Part shown: positions 1-8,283 of the stretch, piece by piece
Position numbering within the stretch: the stretch's first letter is position 1
How the letters are laid out: every line of letters starts with the position of its first letter
Assembly (NCBI GenBank): GCA_046094425.1
Contig: JBJTHI010000194.1
Location: 1-34,963, forward strand
Source: JANPCX01 sp046094425
GTDB lineage: Bacteria > Pseudomonadota > Gammaproteobacteria > Burkholderiales > Burkholderiaceae_C
Direction of reading: 5' to 3'
DNA length: 34,963 nucleotides
Program-made: the position numbers and the translations under genes
The notes under the pieces: generated by a model
Seen by the model: the letters and a program-made list of their open reading frames with translations, nothing else
The model's database searches: none
What the model was told of the DNA's origin: nothing

Positions 1-822
1 ACAGGCTTTGTGGTGTTGTGCAAGGCCCGAACGCAGGTGGAAGTGAACTGGGAGGTGCGAGACTTGCTCAAGACGGCCAGCCGTCAAGCCGCCAGCTTCT
101 TGGCGCAAATGCATGCCACCGAGGCCTTGTTGGAGGTTCGTAAATTCGACGCCTTCAACCGCATGTCGGCCTTCGTGGTGCATGACCTCAAAAACATCGT
201 CACTCAGCTTTCATTGATGATGAAAAACGCCAAACGTTTGGCCGACAATCCCGAGTTCCAACAAGACATGCTGATGACGGTGGAGAGTTCTCTGGAGAAA
301 ATGCGTCAACTCATGTTGCAGTTGCGTGAGGGTGCGAAACCCCCGGGCGGTGCCACGGGTGTGAATTTGGTGGACATTGTGAATCGATTGGCTCAGGTGG
401 CACAAAGCCGCGGCCGCCACTTGGAATTGCAAGTGCAAGATGCCGTGGTCGCACGCGGCCACGACGAGCGGGTGGAGCGCGTATTGGGCCACGTGGTGCA
501 GAACGCTTTCGATGCCACACCACCTTCGGGGCGTGTGTGGTTGACTTTGGGACGGTCTGTGGGCAGTGCCCAGGTGGTTGTGGGGGATACCGGAGCGGGT
601 ATGTCTGAAGAATTCATGGCCAACCAATTGTTCAAGCCCTTTAACACCACCAAACAAACCGGGATGGGCATTGGCGCTTATGAAAGTTTTCAATACATTC
701 AAGAACTTGGTGGGCGGATCGAGGTGAAGAGCGAGGTCAGCCGTGGCACGGTGGTGACCATCTTGCTGCCTTTATTTGAAACACAGCAGTCTTCGGATCT
801 GCAGATGGCAACTCCTTCATGA
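1..822 (+). CDS. prsK: XrtA/PEP-CTERM system histidine kinase PrsK (3' part only)
   Basis: Open from the first base of the window, so the 5' part (membrane and GAF-type sensory regions in full-length PrsK) lies outside. The visible 273 codons hold the kinase core: the H-box HDLKN, with the phospho-accepting His at codon 61, the N-box VVQNAFDAT, the G1 box GDTGAGMS and the G2 box GMGIGAYES. The HDLKN H-box and the prsR and prsT genes that follow identify PrsK rather than a generic kinase. It should phosphorylate PrsR, which starts within its stop codon (ATGA overlap at 819-822), implying translational coupling. The signal sensed is not visible. High confidence in the family. Confidence 0.9.
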   Translation, partial: TGFVVLCKARTQVEVNWEVRDLLKTASRQAASFLAQMHATEALLEVRKFDAFNRMSAFVVHDLKNIVTQLSLMMKNAKRLADNPEFQQDMLMTVESSLEKMRQLMLQLREGAKPPGGATGVNLVDIVNRLAQVAQSRGRHLELQVQDAVVARGHDERVERVLGHVVQNAFDATPPSGRVWLTLGRSVGSAQVVVGDTGAGMSEEFMANQLFKPFNTTKQTGMGIGAYESFQYIQELGGRIEVKSEVSRGTVVTILLPLFETQQSSDLQMATPS

Positions 823-2186
823 GCGCAAACAAGTTACCCCAGTTGTTGATTGTTGAAGACGATCCTGGTTTGCAAAAACAAATCAAGTGGTCGTTGGACA
901 GGTTTGATTCGGTGACGGCGGGTGATCGTGAGTCGGCGCTGGTTCAGTTCAAACGCCACAACCCAGCCGTGGTGACCATGGATCTGGGGTTGCCGCCCGA
1001 CCCCGATTCGGTGTCCGAAGGCTTCAAACTACTTGGCCAGTTGCTCGAGCTGGATCCTACCGTCAAGGTGATCGTGCTGACGGGTCAAAACGACCAAGCC
1101 AATGCCCTTCGTGCCATCGCCATGGGTGCCTACGACTTTTTTGCCAAACCTTTTGAACCCGAACTGCTGGGCTTGACCATAGATCGAGCATTCAGACTGT
1201 TCGAGTTACAGCGCGAGAACCTGCGACTTCAAGCACTGCATCAACCCGACGCCATGGCAGGCTTGACCACCCGCGACCCAGAAATGATGAAGTTAGCCCG
1301 GATGGTCGAGCGTGTGGCCTCCAGCAATGCCACCGTGTTGCTCTTGGGCGAAAGCGGAACGGGCAAAGAAGTGTTGGCCCAAGGTTTGCACCAGGCGTCC
1401 AAACGCAACGGGCGTTTTGTGGCCATCAACTGCGCTGCCATTCCCGACAACTTGCTCGAGAGTGAGTTGTTCGGCTACGAGAAAGGCGCGTTCACTGGGG
1501 CCTCGAAAACCACGCCTGGCAAGATTGAATCAGCCCACGGCGGCACCTTGATGTTGGACGAGATAGGCGACCTGCCGCATCCTTTGCAAGCCAAACTGCT
1601 GCGGTTTTTGCAAGAGCGGACCATCGAGCGCATTGGGGGCCGCCAGGAAATTCCCATTGACGTTCGCGTGGTGTGTGCCACGCACCAAGATTTGCAGGAA
1701 CAAATCAAGGAGGGTCGTTTCCGCGAGGACTTGTACTACAGGTTGGCGGAGATTGTGGTCAATATTCCACCGCTGCGCGCGCGCGTCGGGGATGCTGTTT
1801 TGCTGGCCCACAGTTTTTTGCGCCGTTTCGCCCAGGAACAAAACCGTGGTTCGATGGCCTTTACGGAAAGTGCCATCGCCGCCATTGAAGCCCATGCGTG
1901 GCCAGGGAACGTGCGAGAACTCATCAATGTGGTTAAACGCGCCACCATCATGGCCGAGAGTAACCGCGTGGGTTGCGACGACCTGGGTTTGCCTGAGCCG
2001 ACGCAAGGTGAAGAAAACCTTGACGCTCCCGTGATGGACTTGCGCGCTGTGCGCGAGCGCGCTGAACGCGACGCCATCGTGGCGGCCTTGGCTCGTGCAA
2101 ACGGTAACATTGCCAAGGCTTCCGAAGCATTGGGTGTGAGTCGACCTACGCTCTACGACTTGATGCACCGCTTGGCCATCAAGTGA
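819..2186 (+). CDS. prsR: PEP-CTERM-box response regulator PrsR, sigma-54 dependent
   Basis: 455 residues with the standard NtrC-type order. The receiver domain (about 1-125) has the phospho-acceptor Asp55, Thr88 and Lys110. The AAA+ sigma-54 interaction domain (about 150-380) has Walker A GESGTGKE at 177-184 and the sigma-54 contact loop GAFTGA at 223-228. A Fis-type helix-turn-helix lies at the C-terminus (NIAKASEALGVSRPTLYDL). It overlaps prsK by 4 bp. Known role: with PrsK it activates sigma-54 promoters of PEP-CTERM and exopolysaccharide genes. A matching sigma-54 promoter with an upstream palindrome occurs in this same window at 7253-7373, ahead of the PqqD/HprK-like operon, and is a candidate target. 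Confidence 0.93.
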   Translation: MSANKLPQLLIVEDDPGLQKQIKWSLDRFDSVTAGDRESALVQFKRHNPAVVTMDLGLPPDPDSVSEGFKLLGQLLELDPTVKVIVLTGQNDQANALRAIAMGAYDFFAKPFEPELLGLTIDRAFRLFELQRENLRLQALHQPDAMAGLTTRDPEMMKLARMVERVASSNATVLLLGESGTGKEVLAQGLHQASKRNGRFVAINCAAIPDNLLESELFGYEKGAFTGASKTTPGKIESAHGGTLMLDEIGDLPHPLQAKLLRFLQERTIERIGGRQEIPIDVRVVCATHQDLQEQIKEGRFREDLYYRLAEIVVNIPPLRARVGDAVLLAHSFLRRFAQEQNRGSMAFTESAIAAIEAHAWPGNVRELINVVKRATIMAESNRVGCDDLGLPEPTQGEENLDAPVMDLRAVRERAERDAIVAALARANGNIAKASEALGVSRPTLYDLMHRLAIK

Positions 2187-2272
2187 ATATCGGGTGAACA
2201 AATCACAAACGCCGCAGAGTGAGCGGCAGCAGCGCACTTCATCTCAACGTGTTTTTCGCAAAAGGTGGCACC

Positions 2273-5050
2273 GTGAACAGCTCCTCTTTCAATCGAACGC
2301 TTCTTGTGTTTTTTACTTGCGCCCTCATGCTGGCTTGCGGTAGCGGGGATGACCCCGCCAAGTTGGTCGCTTCAGCCAAGGAGTATTTGCAGAAAAACGA
2401 TGCGCCCGCTGCTGTGATTCAACTGAAGAACGCGCTGCAGCAAAAGCCTGACATGGCTGAAGCGCGTTTCTTATTGGGCAAGGCCCTGCTTGAAAACGGC
2501 GAGGCACCATCGGCCAGCATTGAGCTGCGTAAAGCGCTCGAGCTGAAACATGACGCAGAGGAGGTGGTTCCACTGTTGGCGAATTCGTTGACGATGGAGG
2601 GGCAGGGTCCCAAGGCGATTGAGCTGTATGCCGCAACCCAACTGACCAACCCTCAGCGCCAAGCCCAGCTCAAGACGGCATTGGCCACCGCGTACGCCAC
2701 GGGTAACGAATTGCCCAAAGCGCAAGCCGCAATCACCGAAGCGTTGAAACTGGATCCCCAGCTCGTTCCTGCCATGTTGATGCAATCGCGGCTGTTGGCC
2801 ACGCGGCGTGATTTTGATGGTGCTTTGGGGCAAATAGACAAACTGCTCGGCGAGTTCCCGAATCAAGTGGACACCTGGCAACTCAAAGGCGACTTGCTCG
2901 CGGCTGCCAAAGGGGATAGCGCAGGTGCATTGGCCGCTTATAGAAAGGTGCTTGAACTACGGCCCAACAGTCTCGCCGCGCTGGCCGGTATCGTTGCGGT
3001 TCATCTTTCCAAAGAAGATTTGGCTGCTGCGGAAGTCTCTCTTGAGACGCTCAAAAAGCTGCAACCCAAACATCCCCAAACGCTGTATTTCGCCGCGCAA
3101 TTGGCCTTTCAAAAGCGCGACTACAAAACGGCGAAAGAGTTGCTTCCCGACGTGCTCGCTACAAACCCGGCACACGTGCGGGTGTTGCACTTGGCGGGCG
3201 CTACCGAGTTGTATGGGAATGGCTCCTTGGCCCAGGCCGAGGCCCACCTGACCAAGGTGTTGCACAACGCTCCTCAACTGTCCTTGCCACGTCGCATGCT
3301 GGTGCAGACCTATTTGCGCGGTGGACAAAGTGCCAAGGCGCTGTCGGCGTTGGAGCCCCTCTTGGCGGCTGAGAAGCCGGATGCTCATACACTGGCTCTC
3401 GCGGGTGAAGCCCATTTGCAAACAGGTGATGCGGTCAAGGCGGAGCGTTATTTCGCGCAAGCGGCCAAAGTAAATCCTGAAGATGCGAGAAGCCGTACTG
3501 TGCTGGCCTTGGCGCAGTTGTCACGTGGTGCCAACGATGTCGCATTTGGCGAGTTGCAATCCATTGCTGAATCTGACAAGGGCACCACTGCCAACCTGGC
3601 CTTGATCAGTGCGTTCATGCGCCGCAACGAGCTTGATCGCGCGCTCAAGGCCATCGACGAATTGGAGCGCAAAAATCCAGACAAGCCACTGGCTGCCAAC
3701 TTGCGCGGTCGAGTACTCATTCTGCGCAAGGACATACCCGCGGCACGTCAAAGTTTTGAAAAAGCCTTGTCCATCGATCCGACCTTTTTCCCCGCCGCTT
3801 CAACCCTTGCGGCCCTGGATTTGGCAGATAAAAAGCCTGATGCAGCGAAAAAGCGGTTTGAGGCCATGCTTTCGCGTGACCCCAAAAACGCGCAAGCCCT
3901 GTTGGCCCTGGCCGGGGTCAACGCGGGAAGCGGTGCCAGTAAAGAGGAAATCACCGCTTCGCTCAAAAAAGTAGTGGAGACTGTTCCGGAGCAGATGGCG
4001 CCACGTTTGGTCTTGGTAGACAACTACCTGGCCTTGAAGGATTTCAAACAAGCACTGGCCGTGGCACAAGAGGCAGCGACCAAGTTTCCCGAGCGTGTCG
4101 AAGTACTGGATGCCCTTGGGCGCGCCCAGTTGGGTGCCGGTGAACTCAACCAAGCCATAAAAACATTCAACACCTTGGCGGGTTTACAGCCGCAATTGCC
4201 TATGCCCCATCTACGTCTGGCGGAAGTGCATATGGCGGGCCAAAAGGCGGACGCTGCGGCTCAAAGTTTGAAACGTGCTTTGACCATCGCGCCTGACATG
4301 CTGGTGGCGCAAACCAGCTTGATTCGTTTGGACATGACCGCCGGGCGTACCAAGGAGGCACTGGCCATGGCCAAAACCATACAAAAGCAGCGCCCCAACG
4401 AGGCCGTTGGCTACATTTTGGAGGGCGACATTGAATCCAGGCGAAAGGCCTGGGATGTTGCAATTTCGATTTACCGTGAGGGATTAAAAAAAGTTCCCTC
4501 ACCTGAGTTAGCCACCAAGTTGCACTCGGCGCTTCGTGCTTCCGGCAAGGGCGCAGAAGCCGACAAGTTCGCTGCTACTTGGCTGAAAGATCGATCGAAT
4601 GACGCGGCGTTTGAGTTTTATTTGGGCGATGTGGCCGTCGTTTCTAAGGACTACGCGGCCGCTGAGATCAAATACAAACGTGTGCTACAGATTCAACCCG
4701 ACAATCCCACAGCCTTGAATAACTTGGCCTGGGTGAGCTCCAAACTCAAGCGAGAAGGTGCGCTGGCATATGCAGAGAAGGCCAATGCTTTGCGGCCTGA
4801 TCAGCCTGCTTTTCTTGACACCTTGGCCATGTTGCATTCAGAAGCCAAGCAGCACGACAAGGCCATCGAAATTCAGAAAAAGGCCTTGTCTTTGCGACCC
4901 GGTGATTCAGTTTTACGTTTGGGTCTGGCCCGAATTTATGTCGCTGCGGGGGAAAAGGCCTTAGCCAAGACTGAGTTGGAGTCTCTGCGCAAACTTGGGA
5001 GCAGCTTTGCTCCTCAAGAAGAGGTGGCTGAGTTGCTTGGAAAACTGTGA
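2273..5050 (+). CDS. prsT: XrtA/PEP-CTERM system TPR-repeat lipoprotein PrsT
   Basis: I chose the GTG at 2273 because AAAGGTGG lies just upstream and the protein then starts directly with a lipoprotein signal (NRTLLVFFTCALMLAC, lipid-accepting Cys22). The reading frame is open to a GTG at 2219, which would add 18 residues before the signal. The 925-residue product is almost entirely TPR repeats, visible as recurring A..LL..AL...P motifs from about residue 30 to the end, as expected for PrsT. It follows prsR in the same direction with an 86-bp gap. It is probably a membrane-anchored periplasmic scaffold acting in exopolysaccharide or PEP-CTERM protein export. High confidence in family, less in exact role. 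Confidence 0.9.
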   Translation: MNSSSFNRTLLVFFTCALMLACGSGDDPAKLVASAKEYLQKNDAPAAVIQLKNALQQKPDMAEARFLLGKALLENGEAPSASIELRKALELKHDAEEVVPLLANSLTMEGQGPKAIELYAATQLTNPQRQAQLKTALATAYATGNELPKAQAAITEALKLDPQLVPAMLMQSRLLATRRDFDGALGQIDKLLGEFPNQVDTWQLKGDLLAAAKGDSAGALAAYRKVLELRPNSLAALAGIVAVHLSKEDLAAAEVSLETLKKLQPKHPQTLYFAAQLAFQKRDYKTAKELLPDVLATNPAHVRVLHLAGATELYGNGSLAQAEAHLTKVLHNAPQLSLPRRMLVQTYLRGGQSAKALSALEPLLAAEKPDAHTLALAGEAHLQTGDAVKAERYFAQAAKVNPEDARSRTVLALAQLSRGANDVAFGELQSIAESDKGTTANLALISAFMRRNELDRALKAIDELERKNPDKPLAANLRGRVLILRKDIPAARQSFEKALSIDPTFFPAASTLAALDLADKKPDAAKKRFEAMLSRDPKNAQALLALAGVNAGSGASKEEITASLKKVVETVPEQMAPRLVLVDNYLALKDFKQALAVAQEAATKFPERVEVLDALGRAQLGAGELNQAIKTFNTLAGLQPQLPMPHLRLAEVHMAGQKADAAAQSLKRALTIAPDMLVAQTSLIRLDMTAGRTKEALAMAKTIQKQRPNEAVGYILEGDIESRRKAWDVAISIYREGLKKVPSPELATKLHSALRASGKGAEADKFAATWLKDRSNDAAFEFYLGDVAVVSKDYAAAEIKYKRVLQIQPDNPTALNNLAWVSSKLKREGALAYAEKANALRPDQPAFLDTLAMLHSEAKQHDKAIEIQKKALSLRPGDSVLRLGLARIYVAAGEKALAKTELESLRKLGSSFAPQEEVAELLGKL

Positions 5051-5164
5051 AGCGGGCTGCATACGCTTCGAGTACGCGTAATGCGAGCAACTGCAGGGGG
5101 CATTCATCTTAGCGATTGATTATGTTGATCGATAAGCCAGAGTGCCACTGGCTAGCCGTTTCGG

Positions 5165-5290
5165 CCTAGCAGGCTGCTGAAATATCCCCAATGAATGCAA
5201 ATTCCAAATTGAGAAATCAGCTTCAGAACACTTCGTTCACGCGGCCAGTAACCGTTGGTTTGATGCCCAGTATTTCAGCAGCTTGCTAGG
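5165..5290. mobile_element. MITE-like inverted-repeat element
   Basis: A 126-bp segment is bounded by 20-bp inverted repeats: left CCTAGCAGGCTGCTGAAATA (5165-5184), right TATTTCAGCAGCTTGCTAGG (5271-5290), which match in 19 of 20 positions. The core GGCTGCTGAAA resembles the termini of several bacterial insertion sequences. There is no open reading frame inside long enough for a transposase, so it would be a non-autonomous derivative or the two collapsed ends of a former IS. No clear target-site duplication is visible. It lies between two convergent genes, and its right end supplies the stop codon of the HprK-related kinase gene. The IS family was not identified. Confidence 0.55.
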
Positions 5291-6227
5291 GCGATTGTGA
5301 TGGGTAGTCGCCCTGATGACTTCTGTCGTGTAGATGTTTGATTGTTGCTATGGCGTCGTCCAGGTCTGAATAGGTCAATGCGTAGCGGCCAGAGTTCTCG
5401 ATGAAATTGGCCACGGTCTCGAAGCCGAACTGCAGCATTGATGCATAGTTGACCGCGTTGTCGGTAAGCCAGCGAAAAGCCTCTGCCTCGGTCAGTTCTC
5501 GCACGGTTGTTGCAGCACCCCGGCGATAAACCGGTGCTACCAGCAGGCCCGGGCCGGCGGTCTCGTGCCGACGCTCCACGGCGTTGGGTGGGGGCTGCAT
5601 GTAGGCGATTTCGCCTTTGTTCGTACCTTGGTAGGTTCGGGAGAAGTGCGCCTGGGGTGCCCGGGCTCGTATAACCTCCACTGCCTGGTTTTTCAGCGAC
5701 ACTGGCCGGGGGTTGGCGAGGACGCGGCCCGTCTCGAAACAGAACACGGTCATCTCGTCTGATAAGAGACGCCAGCCAGACCATGCCAGCGCCGCACACA
5801 AGGTGCTCTTGCCAGAGCCTGACGGCGCTGGCATGACCAATGCTCGTCCATTGCGTTCCAATACGGCTGAATGGATCAGCAGCGGGGCAACGTCCAGATA
5901 GGCAACCCCTAGGTTCAGCGCCGACTCCAGGCAGGGCAAAGCTTGATCCTGCGGCAGTGGTTCGATTAGATCTTCGCCATCCACCCAGTAGCAGACCTGG
6001 GGGCGGAAATGACGGCGCACCCACGATGGGGCGTCCACATGCACTGAAAAATCGTCAATACCAGGCTGTTCCAGGACTGGGTAATCAGCATAAAGGGCAG
6101 CGAATTCTGCCACCAGAGCTGGCAGGCGGGTCGTCAGGTGGGTGGTGAAGGCGCCGGTGTCAAGATGCAACCCGTCGCCCCCCAACTTGCTCACTAAATC
6201 GGTTAGGGGCAGTTCACTGATCAACAT
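5286..6227 (-). CDS. HprK-related kinase A
   Basis: 313 residues. The centre has a P-loop, APSGSGKS at 134-141, preceded by the beta-strand/His segment LLIHSAVLERNGRALVMP and followed by LLSDEMT (Asp157-Glu158), the arrangement of HPr kinase/phosphorylase domains. The N-terminal 100 residues are unlike HprK. This matches the HprK-related kinase A family, found together with a PqqD-like protein rather than with HPr. It overlaps the PqqD-like gene by 7 bp and is the last gene of the operon. Its TAG stop lies inside the right inverted repeat of the element at 5165-5290. A Ser or Thr kinase activity on a protein or peptide partner is inferred. The substrate is unknown, and the neighbouring small protein is the obvious candidate. 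Confidence 0.82.
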   Translation of the reverse strand: MLISELPLTDLVSKLGGDGLHLDTGAFTTHLTTRLPALVAEFAALYADYPVLEQPGIDDFSVHVDAPSWVRRHFRPQVCYWVDGEDLIEPLPQDQALPCLESALNLGVAYLDVAPLLIHSAVLERNGRALVMPAPSGSGKSTLCAALAWSGWRLLSDEMTVFCFETGRVLANPRPVSLKNQAVEVIRARAPQAHFSRTYQGTNKGEIAYMQPPPNAVERRHETAGPGLLVAPVYRRGAATTVRELTEAEAFRWLTDNAVNYASMLQFGFETVANFIENSGRYALTYSDLDDAIATIKHLHDRSHQGDYPSQSP

Positions 6228-6562
6228 GGGGAAACGAGTTCGATCAGACCTTGTTCGTCCAGTTGAGCGAGCAAGTGTGCCAAAGACGCTTCCAGTGGCT
6301 CGCCCATCTCGAAGCCGAGCTTGGCAGCAAACAGCCGTTGTAGTTCGGTTTCGCTCAATGGCCCGCTGCCGACCAAAGTCTGAAGCATGGTGCCTGCGAT
6401 GGAATCAACGATATGCGTGTGCCCGGACAAGGGATTGAAAACCGCAAACTCCTCGCCCCAGTGACGCATCGAAAGAGCTGCGCCGCTGAGCGGTTGCCAA
6501 ATGCGCAATCCGGATTCAGCGGATCCTGCCATAAAGGTCGCCGTTAATTCGTTATCTGGCAA
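6221..6562 (-). CDS. PqqD-family protein of the HPr-rel-A system
   Basis: A 113-residue protein with the PqqD-like winged-helix pattern: a short strand region ending in FAVFNPLSGHTHIVDSIAG, then helices with LFAAKLGFE and a C-terminal LLAQLDEQGLIELV. PqqD-like domains bind leader regions of ribosomally made precursor peptides and present them to modifying enzymes. The TTG start directly follows the TGA stop of the upstream gene (TGA at 6565-6563, TTG at 6562-6560), suggesting coupling; an ATG at 6532 would give 103 residues. The gene overlaps the HprK-related kinase by 7 bp. The family assignment is good. Peptide binding in this case is inference. Confidence 0.75.
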   Translation of the reverse strand: MPDNELTATFMAGSAESGLRIWQPLSGAALSMRHWGEEFAVFNPLSGHTHIVDSIAGTMLQTLVGSGPLSETELQRLFAAKLGFEMGEPLEASLAHLLAQLDEQGLIELVSPC

Positions 6563-7126
6563 TCAACTCTTGCACTGGTGATGTTTTCCCTTGTCGTAGT
6601 AAGAGGCACTGGTGTCGTAACGCAGGCCATTCTGGTCGTACACGATTGGGCAATAACCTTTTTCGTACAAACGGTAGTTGTTCGCGTGCTCTAGCGTGAA
6701 ATTCAGTTCGCCCAGTCCATCCTTGAATTTCTTGGAACTGTAGACAAGGGGCCTGTTCCCGTTCACATCGGAGTACTTGGCCGTTTTAGTGGGGCTCCCT
6801 GGGTGAGGAGGTATTTCGTCCCTTGGACGGCAGACCATATTGTTGGGAGTGCCAAAAGCACTGGCTTCAAGCGCCTTTTTCTTGTCGGCTTTTCTCAAGT
6901 CGGGGGTTCCCCTTAAGGATACGCAGTTGGACGCTACCGCGCCGCCATTTTTTTTTCCAGCAAAAGCCCGTTTGTGTACCACCGTGACCACCAAAGCCGC
7001 TGATCCGCCTGCCCCCATACGCAGAAACTTTCGGCGCGCCTCAGCCCGCTGATCGTCTGTCATGGTCGCCGCCTCGGGCTGTGCCTGTGGCGCATAACTT
7101 TCTTCCGATTGATTTTCGGGTTTCAT
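6563..7126 (-). CDS. Small Tat-signal-like secreted protein, candidate substrate of the PqqD/HprK-like pair
   Basis: 187 residues from the ATG at 7126; the frame is open to a TTG at 7171. I do not recognise the mature protein. A polar 30-residue N-region is followed by RRKFLRMGAGGSAALVVTVV and AFA, which resembles a twin-arginine signal (Arg31-Arg32) with a short hydrophobic stretch, so export is likely. The mature part is basic, rich in Lys, Tyr, Asn and Gly, and has four Cys (68, 99, 159, 185). The chain ends in HHQCKS, with Ser as the last residue. It is the first gene of an operon with the PqqD-like protein and HprK-related kinase A, downstream of a sigma-54 promoter. Being their substrate is inference from position alone. 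Confidence 0.7.
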   Translation of the reverse strand: MKPENQSEESYAPQAQPEAATMTDDQRAEARRKFLRMGAGGSAALVVTVVHKRAFAGKKNGGAVASNCVSLRGTPDLRKADKKKALEASAFGTPNNMVCRPRDEIPPHPGSPTKTAKYSDVNGNRPLVYSSKKFKDGLGELNFTLEHANNYRLYEKGYCPIVYDQNGLRYDTSASYYDKGKHHQCKS

Positions 7127-7252
7127 TGGACTGCTTTCGTTTTCGTGATCGAGGCCCCATTTGGGCGACAAATGAATCCGCTAAATTATCAGGCCTTGTC
7201 CTTGGTTTGGACTGTGAGGTAGTCCTCGATAGGCGCAGAATTCTCCATATGA

Positions 7253-7268
7253 AGCAATAACCGCGCCA
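7253..7268 (-). promoter_or_regulatory. Sigma-54 (-24/-12) promoter
   Basis: Read on the minus strand the site is TGGCGCGGTTATTGCT. It matches the sigma-54 consensus TGGCAC-N5-TTGCW at the invariant GG and GC with exact spacing. It lies about 130 bp upstream of the ATG at 7126 and points into the operon 7126-5286. Together with prsR in the same window this suggests PrsR-activated transcription. Confidence 0.68.
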
Positions 7269-7356
7269 GAACAAGTTGGTTCCTTAGTTTTCTGTTTTTT
7301 TTCAATGAGTTACGAATCTTTGTCTTGGCTTTCGGCTATGGTTTCGTGGTGATTTT

Positions 7357-7373
7357 TGTAAACAATTCCGACA
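7357..7373. promoter_or_regulatory. Palindromic site, candidate PrsR enhancer (PEP-CTERM box)
   Basis: TGTAAACAATTCCGACA (plus strand) is an imperfect inverted repeat with TGT/ACA outer ends, in AT-rich surroundings. It lies about 90 bp upstream of the sigma-54 promoter, a normal enhancer distance for NtrC-type activators. Assignment to PrsR is inferred from position and from the presence of prsR. I cannot confirm the box consensus here. Confidence 0.4.
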
Positions 7374-7398
7374 ATCGAGACGGACTCCGTCTGGTGCT

Positions 7399-8175
7399 TC
7401 AGATGCTGCCCGACATCGACGCGCGGGCTTTATCGAACACGGGCTCGAGATCACCACCCAGCCGCACCAGCCAGGTTCGCTGAAGTCCGCGCAGCGAGAC
7501 GTACAAGATGCTGCCCCTTCGCTGCCAGCCGACGCGCTTGACGCCGCGCCGCGACCCAGCCTTGGTCAGGTCGGTGATGGTGTAGGCGCGGTGACAGCCT
7601 TTGCGTTGCGCGACTTGCAGCATGTGCATAAGCACCGCCTCGTGAATGCCAAGTCCCCGGTGAGATTCGAGTGTGTGGGCGTCGGTGGTGTAGGCCTCCC
7701 CGGGTTTGAGCTCCACCGGTCGCCCAGCCATCGGCTCGTTGTCGTGGAAACGGATCCAGTTGCTGTGCACGATGGCGTTATCTAGCCGCGCGACATAACA
7801 CTGCTCGCCCGCTCGCATGGCCGCTGTGTACTCGCTGTGCGCGTCGCTGCGCACCAGCAGCATCTGTGCGTAGCGCAGCTCGTCGATGTCACTGAGCTGT
7901 GCCACTTCTTCAGGTGCTGGCAGACGCACCTGCATGTCCAGGATTTCGTCGATGTCAGCGGGCTCGGCCTTTGAGATCACGATGCCCACTTTCGGTTGGC
8001 GCACACTCAGACTGGTAGTGAGGTCGAACTCAAACAGGATCTGCTGATCCAGCCGCAAAACCGGTGACAATAGCTTGACGAAGATTCGCCACAGCAGAAC
8101 ACCAATTCCTTGATAACGCAGGTCGGCGACGGCAATAAGGTAAACACTACGTAGTTTCTGGAGCATGGCGTTCAT
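7399..8175 (-). CDS. GNAT-family N-acetyltransferase
   Basis: 258 residues. The N-terminal 40 residues contain a hydrophobic, possibly membrane-associated stretch (VYLIAVADL, IGVLLWRIFVKLLSPVL). A GNAT fold follows, with the acetyl-CoA loop HRGLGIHEAVL (Arg173, Gly174, Gly176), preceded by the strand AYTTDAHTLES. The start ATG has AAGGTAC upstream. It is transcribed toward the sigma-54-driven operon but separated from it by 272 bp with its own regulatory signals, and it is divergent from the nucleotidyltransferase gene at 8284. A role in modifying a sugar, a lipid or the neighbouring small protein is possible. The acceptor cannot be read from the sequence. Confidence 0.72.
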   Translation of the reverse strand: MNAMLQKLRSVYLIAVADLRYQGIGVLLWRIFVKLLSPVLRLDQQILFEFDLTTSLSVRQPKVGIVISKAEPADIDEILDMQVRLPAPEEVAQLSDIDELRYAQMLLVRSDAHSEYTAAMRAGEQCYVARLDNAIVHSNWIRFHDNEPMAGRPVELKPGEAYTTDAHTLESHRGLGIHEAVLMHMLQVAQRKGCHRAYTITDLTKAGSRRGVKRVGWQRRGSILYVSLRGLQRTWLVRLGGDLEPVFDKARASMSGSI

Positions 8176-8283
8176 CGATTTTGTACCTTGGATTGTGCCT
8201 CGACCCGTGCTTTTGTGCGGGGGTCGTGAGTGCGTCTATTGCGCAGGGCTGCAGCGGTTGCGTGAGCTAAGGAAGGCCAAGGC

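Noticed and set aside
5135..5153. Possible terminator hairpin after prsT (AGCCAG, 7-nt loop, CTGGCT)
   Set aside because: The stem is only 6 bp and no T-run follows; too weak to call.
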